From NCBI RefSeq assembly GCF_002285435.1, contig NZ_NSBT01000037.1, positions 1,132,313 through 1,196,312 on the forward strand: a DNA stretch of 64,000 nucleotides, read 5' to 3'. The stretch is from Actibacterium ureilyticum. GTDB lineage: Bacteria; Pseudomonadota; Alphaproteobacteria; Rhodobacterales; Rhodobacteraceae. Each line of letters starts with the position of its first letter. Position 1 is the stretch's first letter. The position numbers and the translations under genes were made by a program. Shown piece after piece: positions 1-8,467 of this stretch. Below the pieces are notes generated by a model, which did not search any database, was not told the DNA's origin, and saw only the letters and a list, made by a program, of their open reading frames with translations.

Positions 1-1
1 C

Positions 2-865
2 GTGGTGGGCGAAGGGATCGACGGCTTGCTGGGCTATCTGGTGCGCCTGCTGGTGGGACCGGGCGATCCGGTTGTGACCTCGGACGGGGCCTATCCCACC
101 TTCAACTATCACGTCGCGGGGTTCGGCGGGGCGCTGCACAAGGTGCCCTATCGCGACGATCACGAGGACCCCGAGGCGCTGATCGCGCGTGCCGCGGATC
201 TGGGCGCAAAGCTGATCTATATCGCCAATCCCGACAACCCGATGGGCACCTGGCATGACGCTGCGCGCATCACCGCGATGATCGAGGCGGTGCCCAACGG
301 CAGCCTGCTGGTGCTGGACGAGGCCTATATCGAGTTCGCCCCTGATGGGCTCGCGCCGCAGATCGACCCACAGGACCCGCGCGTGATCCGGTTGCGCACC
401 TTTTCCAAGGCCTATGGTATGGCGGGCGCGCGGGTGGGCTATGCCATCGGGGCGCCGGGGCTGATCGAAAGCTTCGACAAGATCCGCAACCATTTCGGCA
501 TGTGCCGGATCAGCCAGGCGGGGGCGCTGGCCGCGTTGCGCGATCACGCATGGCTGACCGCGATCCACCAAAAGGTCGCCACCGCGCGTGGCCGGATCAC
601 CGCCATCGCGGCGGAAAACGGGCTGCGCGCCCTGCCCTCGGCCACGAATTTCGTCGCGGTGGATTGCGGCCGCGATGGGGCCCATGCCCGCGCGGTGCTG
701 CAGGCGCTGACCGAACGGGACATCTTCGTGCGCATGCCCTTCGTCGCGCCACAGGATCGCTGCATCCGGGTGTCGGCCGGGCCGGACCCATTGCTGGACC
801 TGTTCGCGGCGGCGCTGCCACAGGCATTGCGGTCGACGGAAACCCTCGCAGCATCGGCAACGTGA
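2..865 (+). CDS. HisC-family PLP aminotransferase (5' end outside window)
   Basis: Fold-type I aminotransferase of the histidinol-phosphate aminotransferase group, which transfers an amino group between glutamate and an imidazole/aromatic-type keto substrate in the cytoplasm. In the visible 287 residues I see NPDNP (76-80), DEAY (106-109, PLP-pyridine Asp), SKAYG with the Schiff-base Lys at 136, an RVGYAIG segment and a C-terminal CIRVSAG with the carboxylate-binding Arg. About 70-80 N-terminal residues, including the first cofactor-binding segment, should lie before base 1, so the GTG at base 2 is not taken as the true start. HisC proper and aromatic or other broad-range aminotransferases of this family cannot be separated from this fragment. 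Confidence 0.85.
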   Translation: MVGEGIDGLLGYLVRLLVGPGDPVVTSDGAYPTFNYHVAGFGGALHKVPYRDDHEDPEALIARAADLGAKLIYIANPDNPMGTWHDAARITAMIEAVPNGSLLVLDEAYIEFAPDGLAPQIDPQDPRVIRLRTFSKAYGMAGARVGYAIGAPGLIESFDKIRNHFGMCRISQAGALAALRDHAWLTAIHQKVATARGRITAIAAENGLRALPSATNFVAVDCGRDGAHARAVLQALTERDIFVRMPFVAPQDRCIRVSAGPDPLLDLFAAALPQALRSTETLAASAT

Positions 866-923
866 TTTGCCAGCCGCGGGCGGCGCGCTACACTCGATCC
901 AGCGCCAAAACGGGAGACGCCGC

Positions 924-1112
924 ATGTCCCATCGCCGTCCCATCGGCCGTGTCGAGAATTACACCAGGCCCTTTCTGGTCATGGCCTTCGTCAACCTGAT
1001 CACGCTGTTTGTGCTGATCTGGGGCACCTATGGCTATGACGCGGCGCTGCTGGCGGCGCTGGCGCTGCATCTGCTGCTTGGCTGGTGGGACGCCCGGCGC
1101 CGCGCGGATTAA
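924..1112 (+). CDS. Small two-helix membrane protein (62 aa)
   Basis: Unrecognised short protein with two predicted membrane helices (about residues 17-34 and 38-53) flanked by Arg-rich ends (RRPIGR at the N-terminus, DARRRAD at the C-terminus). The ATG at 924 follows a GGGAG ribosome site; an earlier in-frame ATG at 867 has no such site and would add a non-helical leader, so I chose 924. It follows the aminotransferase by 58 bases. Its stop overlaps the end of the convergent class V aminotransferase by 4 bases. No function is inferred. Confidence 0.6.
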   Translation: MSHRRPIGRVENYTRPFLVMAFVNLITLFVLIWGTYGYDAALLAALALHLLLGWWDARRRAD

Positions 1113-2305
1113 CCCTCGGCGATCACGGCGGCGGCGGCTTCCAGCGCGCCGGTCCCGTGCGGGATGTCCAGCGCGTTCAACCCGGCCTCGACCGTGCCCA
1201 ACACGCCCAGAACCATATGGGCGTTCACATGCCCCATATGGCCGATGCGGAAAAACCCGTGCCAGGCGGGATCGCCCGGCGGTGCCATGCCCAAGCCGAT
1301 GCCCAGCGTGACCCCCGCCTTTTCGGTCAGCCAGTCGCGCAGCGCGGTACCGTGCGGCGCCCCCAGTTGGGCGGCGGTGACCGCGTGGCTGCGGTGGGCA
1401 GGATCGGCCACGTTCAGCCGCATCGGGCCACACGCGCCCCAACGATCCATCGCGGCCCAGATCGCGCGGGCCAGATGCGCATGGCGGCTCAGCACCTGCT
1501 CCAGCCCCTCGTCATGCAGCATGTCCAGCGCGGCGCGCAGGGCGAACAGGTGGTGCGTGGGCGCGGTGCCCCCAAAATACTGATAGAACTCTTCGGGAAA
1601 GGCGCGCGGCTCCCAATCCCAGTAATAGCTCACCTGGCTCAGACGCTTGCGGTTCTCGGCCGCGCGGTCGCTGAAAAAGACAAAGGCCAGCCCCGGTGGC
1701 GTCATCAGCCCCTTCTGGCTGCCGGTGACCATCACGTCGACGCCCCAGCCATCCATGTCGAACGCATCGCATCCCAGCGACGCGATGCAATCGACCATCA
1801 ACAGCCCGGGATGACCGGCGGCATTCATCGCCTGGCGCACCGCCGCGATATCGCTGCGCAGGCTGGTCGAGGTGTCGACATGCACCGCCATCACCGCTCG
1901 GAAATCCTGCGCATCGGGGGCCTGCAACCGTTCGGCGACGCGGGCCGCGTCGATGGGCTGGGCACGGCCGAAATCCAGGATCTCGACCTCGACCCCCATC
2001 CGGCCCGCGATCTCGGCCCAGCCGTGGCCGAACCGGCCCGTGGCCAGCAAGAGCGCCTTGTCGCCGGGCGCAAGCGTGTTGGCGACCGCAGCTTCCCACC
2101 CGCCATGGCCGTTGCAGGTATAGATCGCCACATTATGCCGGGTCCGCGCCACGCGCTTCAGGTCGGGCACGATCGTTTCCACCATGTCCTGCAACGCCCC
2201 GCCATAGATATTCGGCGCCGGCTGCTGCATCGCCTGCAACACACGGTCCGGCATGACAGACGGGCCGGGAATGGCCAGATAGGGGCGACCGTGACGCAGC
2301 GACAT
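1109..2305 (-). CDS. Class V PLP aminotransferase (alanine/serine-glyoxylate type)
   Basis: A 398-aa class V aminotransferase of the alanine-glyoxylate / serine-glyoxylate / serine-pyruvate group. The Schiff-base lysine is K198 in GSQKGLM and the PLP-binding Asp is D172 in VDCIAS. An N-terminal IPGPSVMP motif (12-19) and NGHGGWEAA (65-73) match the usual phosphate-cup region, and the length is normal. It would interconvert glyoxylate or pyruvate with an amino acid, as in glycine/serine metabolism or photorespiration-like C2 salvage. The 126-base gap to the divergent phosphatase gene is its likely promoter region. The exact amino donor cannot be read from sequence. Confidence 0.85.
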   Translation of the reverse strand: MSLRHGRPYLAIPGPSVMPDRVLQAMQQPAPNIYGGALQDMVETIVPDLKRVARTRHNVAIYTCNGHGGWEAAVANTLAPGDKALLLATGRFGHGWAEIAGRMGVEVEILDFGRAQPIDAARVAERLQAPDAQDFRAVMAVHVDTSTSLRSDIAAVRQAMNAAGHPGLLMVDCIASLGCDAFDMDGWGVDVMVTGSQKGLMTPPGLAFVFFSDRAAENRKRLSQVSYYWDWEPRAFPEEFYQYFGGTAPTHHLFALRAALDMLHDEGLEQVLSRHAHLARAIWAAMDRWGACGPMRLNVADPAHRSHAVTAAQLGAPHGTALRDWLTEKAGVTLGIGLGMAPPGDPAWHGFFRIGHMGHVNAHMVLGVLGTVEAGLNALDIPHGTGALEAAAAVIAEG

Positions 2306-2431
2306 GTGGAAATCCTGTGATGAATGCTTACCTGAACCGATCTATGTTCCGCATCACGATCGGTCAATCGCTTGTCACAAGGTCTTTTTCACGATAGACC
2401 GCAGCCCTGTCCGAAGACATAACGAGCGCGC

Positions 2432-3121
2432 ATGTTCACACAGTTAAAGTCCCACTTGCGGCGCTTGGACCGACGCCTGCGCGACTCCTTCGGCAATGAC
2501 ATAACCACCCCTGCCGGACGGCGTGCCGCATATCTGCATTTCAACCTGATGGATCACGCGTTTCTGCGCGTGCTGTGGACCAATATGGCCCAGATCGCGC
2601 CCGGCGTGTGGCGGTCGAACCAGCCCGGCCCGGCGCGGCTGCGCCGCTATCGCGACATGGGTATCCGGACCGTCATCTCGTTGCGGGGCGACTCGACCAA
2701 AAGCCACCATCTGCTGGAACAGGAAGCGTGCGAGGAGCTGGGCATCGATCTGTGGGTCACGGCGCTGAACGCGCGACAGGCCCCGCGCCGCAAGAAGCTG
2801 CTGGAACTGCTGGATTTCTTCGACCGCGTGGAAAAGCCGTTTCTGATGCATTGCAAATCGGGCTCGGACCGGGCGGGGCTGGCCGCCGCGCTTTATCTGA
2901 TGCATGTCGAGGGCCAGCCGGTCGAGGTTGCCGCCAAGCAATTGTCGATCCGGTTCCTGCACCTGAAGAACGCGCCCACCGGCATTCTGGATCACATGCT
3001 GGACATGTATGCCGCCGACACCGCCCAGACGCCGATGCCGATCCGCCAGTGGATCGTCGAACGGTATTCGCCCGCGAAACTGACAGAGTCTTTCGCCCAG
3101 TGGCGCGGCAAGGCAGACTAG
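2432..3121 (+). CDS. Cys-dependent tyrosine/dual-specificity phosphatase
   Basis: A 229-aa soluble protein with the P-loop HCKSGSDRAG: nucleophile C141 and phosphate-binding R147, the CX5R signature of protein tyrosine phosphatases. The preceding IRTVISLRG strand (78-86) and the GVWRSNQPGP segment (58-67) are typical of Siw14-like/DSP bacterial phosphatases. It is 4 bases upstream of the MsbA-like exporter gene and almost certainly cotranscribed with it. That pairing suggests an envelope-lipid or exopolysaccharide-linked phosphatase role, but the substrate is unknown. Confidence 0.8.
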   Translation: MFTQLKSHLRRLDRRLRDSFGNDITTPAGRRAAYLHFNLMDHAFLRVLWTNMAQIAPGVWRSNQPGPARLRRYRDMGIRTVISLRGDSTKSHHLLEQEACEELGIDLWVTALNARQAPRRKKLLELLDFFDRVEKPFLMHCKSGSDRAGLAAALYLMHVEGQPVEVAAKQLSIRFLHLKNAPTGILDHMLDMYAADTAQTPMPIRQWIVERYSPAKLTESFAQWRGKAD

Positions 3122-3125
3122 GCCC

Positions 3126-4892
3126 ATGAAGGAACCGCAGAACCCGCATGAAAATTCCGCCCTGCTGACCAGGTGGATCTGGCGCGGCTATCTGCGGCAT
3201 TACTGGCCGATGCTGCTGGTCGCCTTTCTGCTGATGACGATCGAAGGCGGCATGCTGGGCCTGATGAGCTATATGATCGAACCGATGTTCGACCGGATCT
3301 TTCTGGCGGGCGAGCGAAGCTCGATCCCGCTGGTGGCGGGGGGGATTTTCCTGATCTTCACCGCGCGCGCCTTGTCGGGCTTCTGCCAGCGCGTTCTGAT
3401 GTCGCGCGTGGGCCAGAAGGTCTCGGCCCATATCCAGCGCGATCTGGTGGCGCATATGCTGACGCTGGACAACCGCTGGTTCCAGCAGAACCCGCCGGGC
3501 GTTCTGATCGAACGGGTGCGCGGCGACACCAATGCGGCATCGAATATCTGGTCCACAGTGCTGGCCGCGGCGGGGCGCGACGTGATCGCGATGGTCTCGC
3601 TGTTCGCGGTCGCGCTGTCCATCGACTGGCTCTGGACGCTGATCGCGGTGGCCGGGGTGCCGCTTCTGGTGCTGCCGATCATCCTGCTGCAACGCTTTGT
3701 CCGCAGGACCGCCCGCCGGGTGCGCGACATTGCCGCCGAACTGGCCACGCGGCTGGACGAGATCTTTCACGGTGTGCCCACGATCAAGCTGAACCGGATG
3801 GAGGATCGCGAGTCCGGCCGTTTCGCGAATGCCAGCCACGCCCTGGTGCGCGCGCGCACTTTCTCGGTCGCCGGACAGGCGGGCATTCCCGCGATGATGG
3901 ACATCATGGCCGGGGTCGGGTTCCTGGGCGTGCTCAGCTATGGCGGGTTGCAGATCATCGACGGGCAAAAGACCGTCGGCGAATTCATGAGCTTTTTCAC
4001 CGCCATGGCGCTGGTCTTTGAACCGCTGCGGCGGCTGGGCAATGTGACCGGCGCGTGGCAGGTGGCCCTGGCCAGCCTGGAACGTGTCTATGGCGTGTTT
4101 CTGGAACAGCCGACCATCCTGTCACCGGCCCAGCCCGCGAAACTGTCGGTACCCGCCGCGCAGGCCGACATCGTGCTGGACGATGTGCGCATGGCCTATG
4201 ACGAAACGCCGGTTCTGAACGGCGTCAGCTTCACCGCCAAGGCGGGCAAGGTCACGGCGCTGGTCGGCGCATCGGGCGCGGGCAAAAGCACGGTCTTCAA
4301 CCTGTTGACCCGGCTGGTCGATCCGCAATCGGGACAGATCAGCATCGGTGGCACCCCCATCGACACGCTGGCGCTGACCGACCTGCGCGACCAGTTCTCG
4401 GTGGTAACCCAGGACGCGCAGCTTTTCGACGAGACCCTGCGCGACAACATCCTGCTGGGCCGCGAAGACATCGCCGAGGATCGCCTGGCCACCGTGCTGG
4501 ACGCGGCGCATGTGGCCGACTTCCTGCCGCGCCTGGCCGATGGCCTGAACAGCCCGGCCGGCCCCCGCGGCAGCAACCTGTCGGGCGGCCAGCGCCAGCG
4601 TGTGGCCATTGCCCGCGCGCTGCTGCGCAATGCGCCGATCCTGTTGCTGGACGAGGCGACCTCGGCCCTGGACACGAAATCCGAACGGATCGTGCAAGAG
4701 GCGCTGGATCAGCTCAGCCGCAACCGCACCACGCTGGTCATCGCCCACCGTCTGGCAACGGTACGCGACGCCGACAAGATCGTCGTCATGGACAAGGGCC
4801 GCGTTGTCGAGGAAGGTACCCACGACAGCCTGCTGGCGCGGGACGGGGTTTATTCCGGGCTCTACAAGCTGCAATTCTCGACCCAGAACTGA
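3126..4892 (+). CDS. MsbA-like ABC exporter, fused membrane and ATPase domains
   Basis: A 588-aa half-transporter. The N-terminal membrane domain (about residues 1-320) has six predicted helices. The ATPase domain has Walker A GASGAGKST (about 380-388), signature LSGGQRQR (about 484-491) and Walker B LLLDEAT followed by SALD, then the H-loop in IAHRL. Length and order match lipid A flippase MsbA and related lipid/drug exporters, which act as homodimers in the inner membrane. It follows the phosphatase gene by 4 bases and precedes ygfZ by 17. MsbA itself or a paralogue exporting another lipid or glycolipid are both possible. Confidence 0.85.
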   Translation: MKEPQNPHENSALLTRWIWRGYLRHYWPMLLVAFLLMTIEGGMLGLMSYMIEPMFDRIFLAGERSSIPLVAGGIFLIFTARALSGFCQRVLMSRVGQKVSAHIQRDLVAHMLTLDNRWFQQNPPGVLIERVRGDTNAASNIWSTVLAAAGRDVIAMVSLFAVALSIDWLWTLIAVAGVPLLVLPIILLQRFVRRTARRVRDIAAELATRLDEIFHGVPTIKLNRMEDRESGRFANASHALVRARTFSVAGQAGIPAMMDIMAGVGFLGVLSYGGLQIIDGQKTVGEFMSFFTAMALVFEPLRRLGNVTGAWQVALASLERVYGVFLEQPTILSPAQPAKLSVPAAQADIVLDDVRMAYDETPVLNGVSFTAKAGKVTALVGASGAGKSTVFNLLTRLVDPQSGQISIGGTPIDTLALTDLRDQFSVVTQDAQLFDETLRDNILLGREDIAEDRLATVLDAAHVADFLPRLADGLNSPAGPRGSNLSGGQRQRVAIARALLRNAPILLLDEATSALDTKSERIVQEALDQLSRNRTTLVIAHRLATVRDADKIVVMDKGRVVEEGTHDSLLARDGVYSGLYKLQFSTQN

Positions 4893-4909
4893 AACCGAAA
4901 GGGCCAGGC

Positions 4910-5653
4910 ATGTCCGCCGACCGCACCCTGATCCAGATCACCGGAAGCGATGCGCGCGACTTCCTGCAGAACCTGATCACCAACGATCTGTCGGGGATCG
5001 ATGGTGGGCTGGTCTATGCCGCGCTGTTGACGCCGCAGGGCAAGTATCTGGCCGATTTCTTCCTGACCGCGCGGGATGGCGGGATCGTGCTGGATGTGGC
5101 CACGGCGCTGGCCCCGGGCCTGGTGCAGCGGCTGAACATGTACAAGCTGCGCGCCGATGTGCAGCTGTCGCAGTCCACGCTGCACGTGTCGCGCGGCACA
5201 GGCCCCGCGCCCGATGGCGCCCTGCCCGATCCGCGCCATCCCGACATGGGCTGGCGGCTTTATTCCGACACGGCCCTGCCCGACGACGGCACCGATTGGG
5301 ACGCCCTGCGCGTGGCGCATTGCATCCCCGAAACCGGGGTCGAGTTGATCCCCAACGACAGCTTCATCCTCGAAGCCGGGTTCGAGCGGCTGCACGGCGT
5401 CGATTTCAAGAAAGGCTGCTATGTCGGGCAAGAGGTCACCGCGCGGATGAAGCACAAGACAGAGCTGCGCAAGGGCCTGGTCACGGTCGACATCACCGGC
5501 ACGGCGCCGGTGGGCGCCGAGATCACCGCCGCGGGCAAGGCCGCCGGCACGCTCTATACCCAGGCCCAAGGCCGCGCGATCGCCTATCTGCGGTTCGACC
5601 GGGCCACGGGGCCGATGACCGCCGGTGACGCAACCCTCACCTGGCATGGCTGA
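4910..5653 (+). CDS. ygfZ: YgfZ/GcvT-like folate-binding Fe-S maintenance protein
   Basis: A 247-aa protein of the YgfZ (COG0354/CAF17) family, which uses tetrahydrofolate to support assembly or repair of certain iron-sulfur enzymes. The diagnostic K-G-C-Y-x-G-Q-E motif is at about residues 168-175 (KGCYVGQEVTARMKHK), including the conserved Cys. The N-terminal RDFLQNLITND segment is also typical of the family. It lies 17 bases after the exporter gene, and its end overlaps the kinase-family gene downstream, so all three are probably one transcript. Confidence 0.88.
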   Translation: MSADRTLIQITGSDARDFLQNLITNDLSGIDGGLVYAALLTPQGKYLADFFLTARDGGIVLDVATALAPGLVQRLNMYKLRADVQLSQSTLHVSRGTGPAPDGALPDPRHPDMGWRLYSDTALPDDGTDWDALRVAHCIPETGVELIPNDSFILEAGFERLHGVDFKKGCYVGQEVTARMKHKTELRKGLVTVDITGTAPVGAEITAAGKAAGTLYTQAQGRAIAYLRFDRATGPMTAGDATLTWHG

Positions 5654-6452
5654 GGCGACCTGCGCCCGCATCGCCGCCCTGACCGGACAGCCGGTCACAG
5701 ATCTGACACCGCTGCATGGCGGGGACCTGTCCCCGGTCCTTTGCGCCACCCTGGCCGACGGCACGCGCGTTGTGGCCAAGACCGGTCCGCTGGTCGGGGT
5801 CGAGGCCAGGATGCTGCACAGCATGCACGCCGCCGGTTGCACCGTGCCACGGCTGATCGGATGCGACGCGGATCTTCTGGTGATGGACCATATCCTTGAG
5901 GTCCCCGCCAGCGGAACGGGCTGGGCCGCTTTGGGACAAAACCTGCGCCGATTGCATGCGCGCACCGGCGATGGCTATGGCTGGGGCGACGACTATGCCT
6001 TCGGCCCCGCGCCGATCCCTGGCGGCATGATGACCGACTGGCCCGCGTTCTGGGGCGAACGGCGACTGCTGGCCTTTGCGGACGCCCTGCCCGCCGATAT
6101 CGCACATCGGGTCGAAGGGCTGTGCGCGCGCCTGCCCGACATCCTGCCGCACCGTCCGCCTGCGGCATTGCTGCATGGGGATCTGTGGACCGGCAACGTG
6201 ATCTTCACCGACGGCGGTGCCTATCTGATCGACCCGGCCTGCTGCCATGGCGACCCCGAGGTCGATCTTGCGATGCTGCACCTGTTCGGGACGCCGCCGG
6301 CCGCGTTTCACGACGCCTATGGCCCGCTTGCACCCGGCTGGCAGGACCGGCGCCCGGCCTATGCGCTGTGGCCCGCGCTGGTGCATCTGCGGCTTTTCGG
6401 GGCCAGCTATCGCGGGCTGGTCACCGGCTGCCTGTCGGCCCTGGGCGCCTGA
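5646..6452 (+). CDS. Fructosamine kinase / ketosamine-3-kinase family protein
   Basis: A protein-kinase-like-fold phosphotransferase of the fructosamine kinase family, which phosphorylates ketoamine (Amadori) adducts and helps repair glycation. The catalytic loop LLHGDLWTGNVIF (about residues 174-186) and the downstream LIDPACCHGDPEVDLAM, carrying the metal-binding Asp, are clear. I placed the start at ATG 5646, which overlaps the ygfZ stop by 8 bases; a GTG at 5625 would add 7 residues. Family proteins usually begin about this close to the first helix. Some bacterial members act on small sugars, so the substrate is open. Confidence 0.8.
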   Translation: MAEATCARIAALTGQPVTDLTPLHGGDLSPVLCATLADGTRVVAKTGPLVGVEARMLHSMHAAGCTVPRLIGCDADLLVMDHILEVPASGTGWAALGQNLRRLHARTGDGYGWGDDYAFGPAPIPGGMMTDWPAFWGERRLLAFADALPADIAHRVEGLCARLPDILPHRPPAALLHGDLWTGNVIFTDGGAYLIDPACCHGDPEVDLAMLHLFGTPPAAFHDAYGPLAPGWQDRRPAYALWPALVHLRLFGASYRGLVTGCLSALGA

Positions 6453-6459
6453 ACGACAA

Positions 6460-6485
6460 GGGGGCAGAGCCTGCGCCCTGCCCCC
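6460..6485. terminator. GC-rich hairpin between convergent genes
   Basis: Perfect 8-bp inverted repeat, GGGGGCAG paired with CTGCCCCC around a 10-base loop, between the convergent kinase-family gene and efp. It could terminate both, but neither side has a T-tract, so it is only a terminator-like hairpin. Confidence 0.45.
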
Positions 6486-6512
6486 GTCATGCCTGAAATC
6501 CCCGCCAATGCG

Positions 6513-7076
6513 TCAGGCGCGCTCAGCGTATTCCATGGTTTCGGTGTTCACCACGATGTCTTCCTCGGGACCGACAAAGGGCGGGATCATGACACGGACG
6601 CCATTGTCCAGAATCGCGGGCTTGAACGAATTCGCGGCGGTCTGACCTTTGACCACCGGTTCGGTCTCGGCCACCTTGCAGGTCACCTTCTGCGGCAGCG
6701 TGGCGTTCAGCGCCTCGTTGTCATAGAACTCGACCAGGATGGTCATGCCATCCTGCAGGAACGGACGGCGGTCGCCCAAAATGTCGGCGGGCAGCTCGAT
6801 CTGCTCATAGGTTTCGGCATCCATGAACACCAGCATCCCGTCGTTTTCATACAGGAATTGCTGGTCTTTCTGCTCCAGCCGCACGCGTTCGACCTTGTCG
6901 GCGCTGCGAAAGCGTTCGTTCAGCTTGCTGCCGTTGCGCAGGTTGCGCAGCTCGACCTGGGCAAAGGCGCCGCCCTTGCCGGGTTTGACGTGGTCGACCT
7001 TGACCGCCGCCCACAGGCCGCCGTTATGTTCCAGCACATTTCCGGGGCGAATTTCGTTTCCGTTGATCTTGGGCAT
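6513..7076 (-). CDS. efp: Translation elongation factor P
   Basis: A 187-aa EF-P, the tRNA-shaped factor that binds between the P and E sites and relieves ribosome stalling at polyproline. The start [19 protein letters not shown] and the loop KPGKGGAF, with Lys at 34 (the position modified in E. coli), are canonical. The C-terminal oligonucleotide-binding domains are complete, ending near [13 protein letters not shown]. The frame is open for 37 residues further upstream, but ATG 7076 gives the exact family N-terminus. Whether K34 is modified by EpmA-type lysylation cannot be told from this window. Confidence 0.97.
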   Translation of the reverse strand: MPKINGNEIRPGNVLEHNGGLWAAVKVDHVKPGKGGAFAQVELRNLRNGSKLNERFRSADKVERVRLEQKDQQFLYENDGMLVFMDAETYEQIELPADILGDRRPFLQDGMTILVEFYDNEALNATLPQKVTCKVAETEPVVKGQTAANSFKPAILDNGVRVMIPPFVGPEEDIVVNTETMEYAERA

Positions 7077-7105
7077 GTTGCAAAATCTTGACAAAAGGTT
7101 GATCC

Positions 7106-7121
7106 AGGTTCGCACGAACCT
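7106..7121. promoter_or_regulatory. Perfect inverted repeat upstream of efp
   Basis: AGGTTCG-CA-CGAACCT is a perfect 7-2-7 palindrome, 30 bases upstream of the efp start and in the 217-base divergent gap to the DUF6280-like gene. Its size and symmetry fit an operator for a dimeric regulator. It also lies between a TTGACA (7088-7093) and a TATATT (7123-7128), but their 29-base spacing is too wide for a sigma-70 promoter. The binding protein is unknown. Confidence 0.4.
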
Positions 7122-7293
7122 ATATATTGCCTGCCCGACCCGGGCAAGGAGACTAAATACGGTATCTGCAAGAAAGAAGCCATGCACTTAGCGCATAGGT
7201 GCCATTCTAAAATAGAATAGCCGAATCGCGCAGAAAACGCCATATTTGCCCGCACGCCTAAAAATGCAAGAGCAAGAATAAAAGGACGACGAG

Positions 7294-7614
7294 ATGTTGG
7301 ATTTCGTTGATGGCACGGCTTTTAATCACGAACAGGGCAATCGTGCCCGCAAATTGTTCGCAGCCGTGGTATTGGCAGCCCTTGACGACGCCATTGCCGA
7401 TGACAAGAAATACGGCAATGGACCCGAGCAGATCGCCCGCTGGGCGCGCTCGCGCGATGGTCGTGAAGTGCTGTCTTGCGCCGGTATCGATCCGAATGAA
7501 CGGGTCGTTTCCGGCTTGATGGAGTTCGTTTCCAAAGGGGTCCGTACCTCTGTCGCGCTGTCGCGCGAGGAAAGCGAGCGCCGCCAGGTTCAGGAACAGG
7601 CACAAGCCGCCTGA
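7294..7614 (+). CDS. DUF6280-like small protein (106 aa)
   Basis: A 106-aa soluble, probably helical protein beginning MLDFVDGTAFNHEQGNRARK. I assign it from memory to the Rhodobacterales-restricted DUF6280 family, for which no function is known to me. It has a charged Gln-rich tail (REESERRQVQEQAQAA). An AAGGA ribosome site precedes the ATG. It is a single gene with its own strong terminator 29 bases after the stop, divergent from efp. It supports the Rhodobacterales placement but nothing more. Confidence 0.75.
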   Translation: MLDFVDGTAFNHEQGNRARKLFAAVVLAALDDAIADDKKYGNGPEQIARWARSRDGREVLSCAGIDPNERVVSGLMEFVSKGVRTSVALSREESERRQVQEQAQAA

Positions 7615-7642
7615 AGCTGCCAAGATCTTCCCGCTAGCGGAA

Positions 7643-7676
7643 ATGAAAAACGCGCCGGAAACGGCGCGTTTTTCAT
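7643..7676. terminator. Strong bidirectional intrinsic terminator
   Basis: A 14-bp perfect inverted repeat (7643-7656 with 7663-7676) around the 6-base loop GGAAAC. The stem has a GC core (CGCGCC/GGCGCG) flanked by five As on the left and five Ts on the right, giving a T-tract on either strand. It separates the convergent DUF6280-like and PopZ-like genes and should stop transcription from both. Confidence 0.88.
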
Positions 7677-7695
7677 GTGTCGGGGATCGAAAACC

Positions 7696-8388
7696 CTATT
7701 CGAATTCCTTGCTGACCAGCGCGCGATTGATTTCGCGGCGCACCAGCTTGCGCACGTTGCGCGTGATCCGTTCGCCCAACGCGCCCTGGAACTCCTCGCG
7801 GATGATCTGGCGCACCAGATCGCGCAGCTCTGCCTGATCGGTACCGCCTGCCGGAATGGCCAAAGCGGTTTTTTCGGCCACCGCATCCGCGGCATCCATC
7901 AGCGCATCGACGCCCGCATCCAACGCGACCTCTTCGATGTGATCCTCGACCGTCGGCGCGGCCTCGGGCTCGGCCAGGTGCATGCGGGGGCGCAGCGGTT
8001 CGATCACCGGGTACGAGGTCGGATAGACATTCGCCTCGGCCTCGCTGCCATCGGGCTCCCATTCCTCGCCCGCCTGCGAGACCGCAACCTCCAGATCGGC
8101 GATCCGGTCCTCCAGCGTTTGCTGGGCGGGGTCCGAAACCACGGCCTCGGGCGCTTCAGCGCGATGCACGAATTCCGGTTGCGCCGGGGCTTCCTCGGCC
8201 ACCGCCACGGGTGCGGGGCGTTCGGGTTCTTCGTGAACCCGCAAGGCCGGCGTCAGCACCAGACGTTCCGGCCGGGGCGCGGGCTTGGCCGCCGCCGCCG
8301 GGCGCAGGTTCGATGGCTCGTAAGACACCAGCCTGCGGATGGAGGACAGGACATCTTCAATATCCGTGTTCTTCATCGGGTCTGGCAT
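7696..8388 (-). CDS. PopZ-like (DUF2497-type) polar organising protein candidate
   Basis: A 230-aa acidic protein with three parts. A short N-terminal helix (TDIEDVLSSIRRLVS, about 8-22) resembles the family motif EEILASIRRII. A Pro/Ala/Glu-rich, low-complexity middle follows (about 28-175). The C-terminus is helical and charged (ELRDLVRQIIREEFQGALG onward, about 190-230). That arrangement matches PopZ of alphaproteobacteria, a scaffold that self-assembles at cell poles and anchors chromosome origins. ATG 8388 has an excellent AGGAGG site 9 bases upstream. Identity with PopZ is inferred from layout and short motifs only. It lies downstream of tolC on the same strand. Confidence 0.55.
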   Translation of the reverse strand: MPDPMKNTDIEDVLSSIRRLVSYEPSNLRPAAAAKPAPRPERLVLTPALRVHEEPERPAPVAVAEEAPAQPEFVHRAEAPEAVVSDPAQQTLEDRIADLEVAVSQAGEEWEPDGSEAEANVYPTSYPVIEPLRPRMHLAEPEAAPTVEDHIEEVALDAGVDALMDAADAVAEKTALAIPAGGTDQAELRDLVRQIIREEFQGALGERITRNVRKLVRREINRALVSKEFE

Positions 8389-8436
8389 CGCGAGTCACCT
8401 CCTGCTTGGGTCGCAGATATTGTATCGGGGGGAATG

Positions 8437-8460
8437 GCGCCACACAATCATGTGTGGCGC
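8437..8460. terminator. Hairpin between tolC and popZ-like gene
   Basis: Perfect 10-bp inverted repeat, GCGCCACACA and TGTGTGGCGC with a 4-base loop, 8 bases past the tolC stop in the direction of transcription. There is no T-tract downstream on the minus strand, so it may be a weak terminator or a transcript-stabilising stem-loop. Confidence 0.5.
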
Positions 8461-8467
8461 AAAAGGG

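Noticed and set aside
7088-7128. TTGACA and TATATT as a sigma-70 promoter
   Set aside because: The spacing of 29 bases is too long, and the palindrome lies between them.
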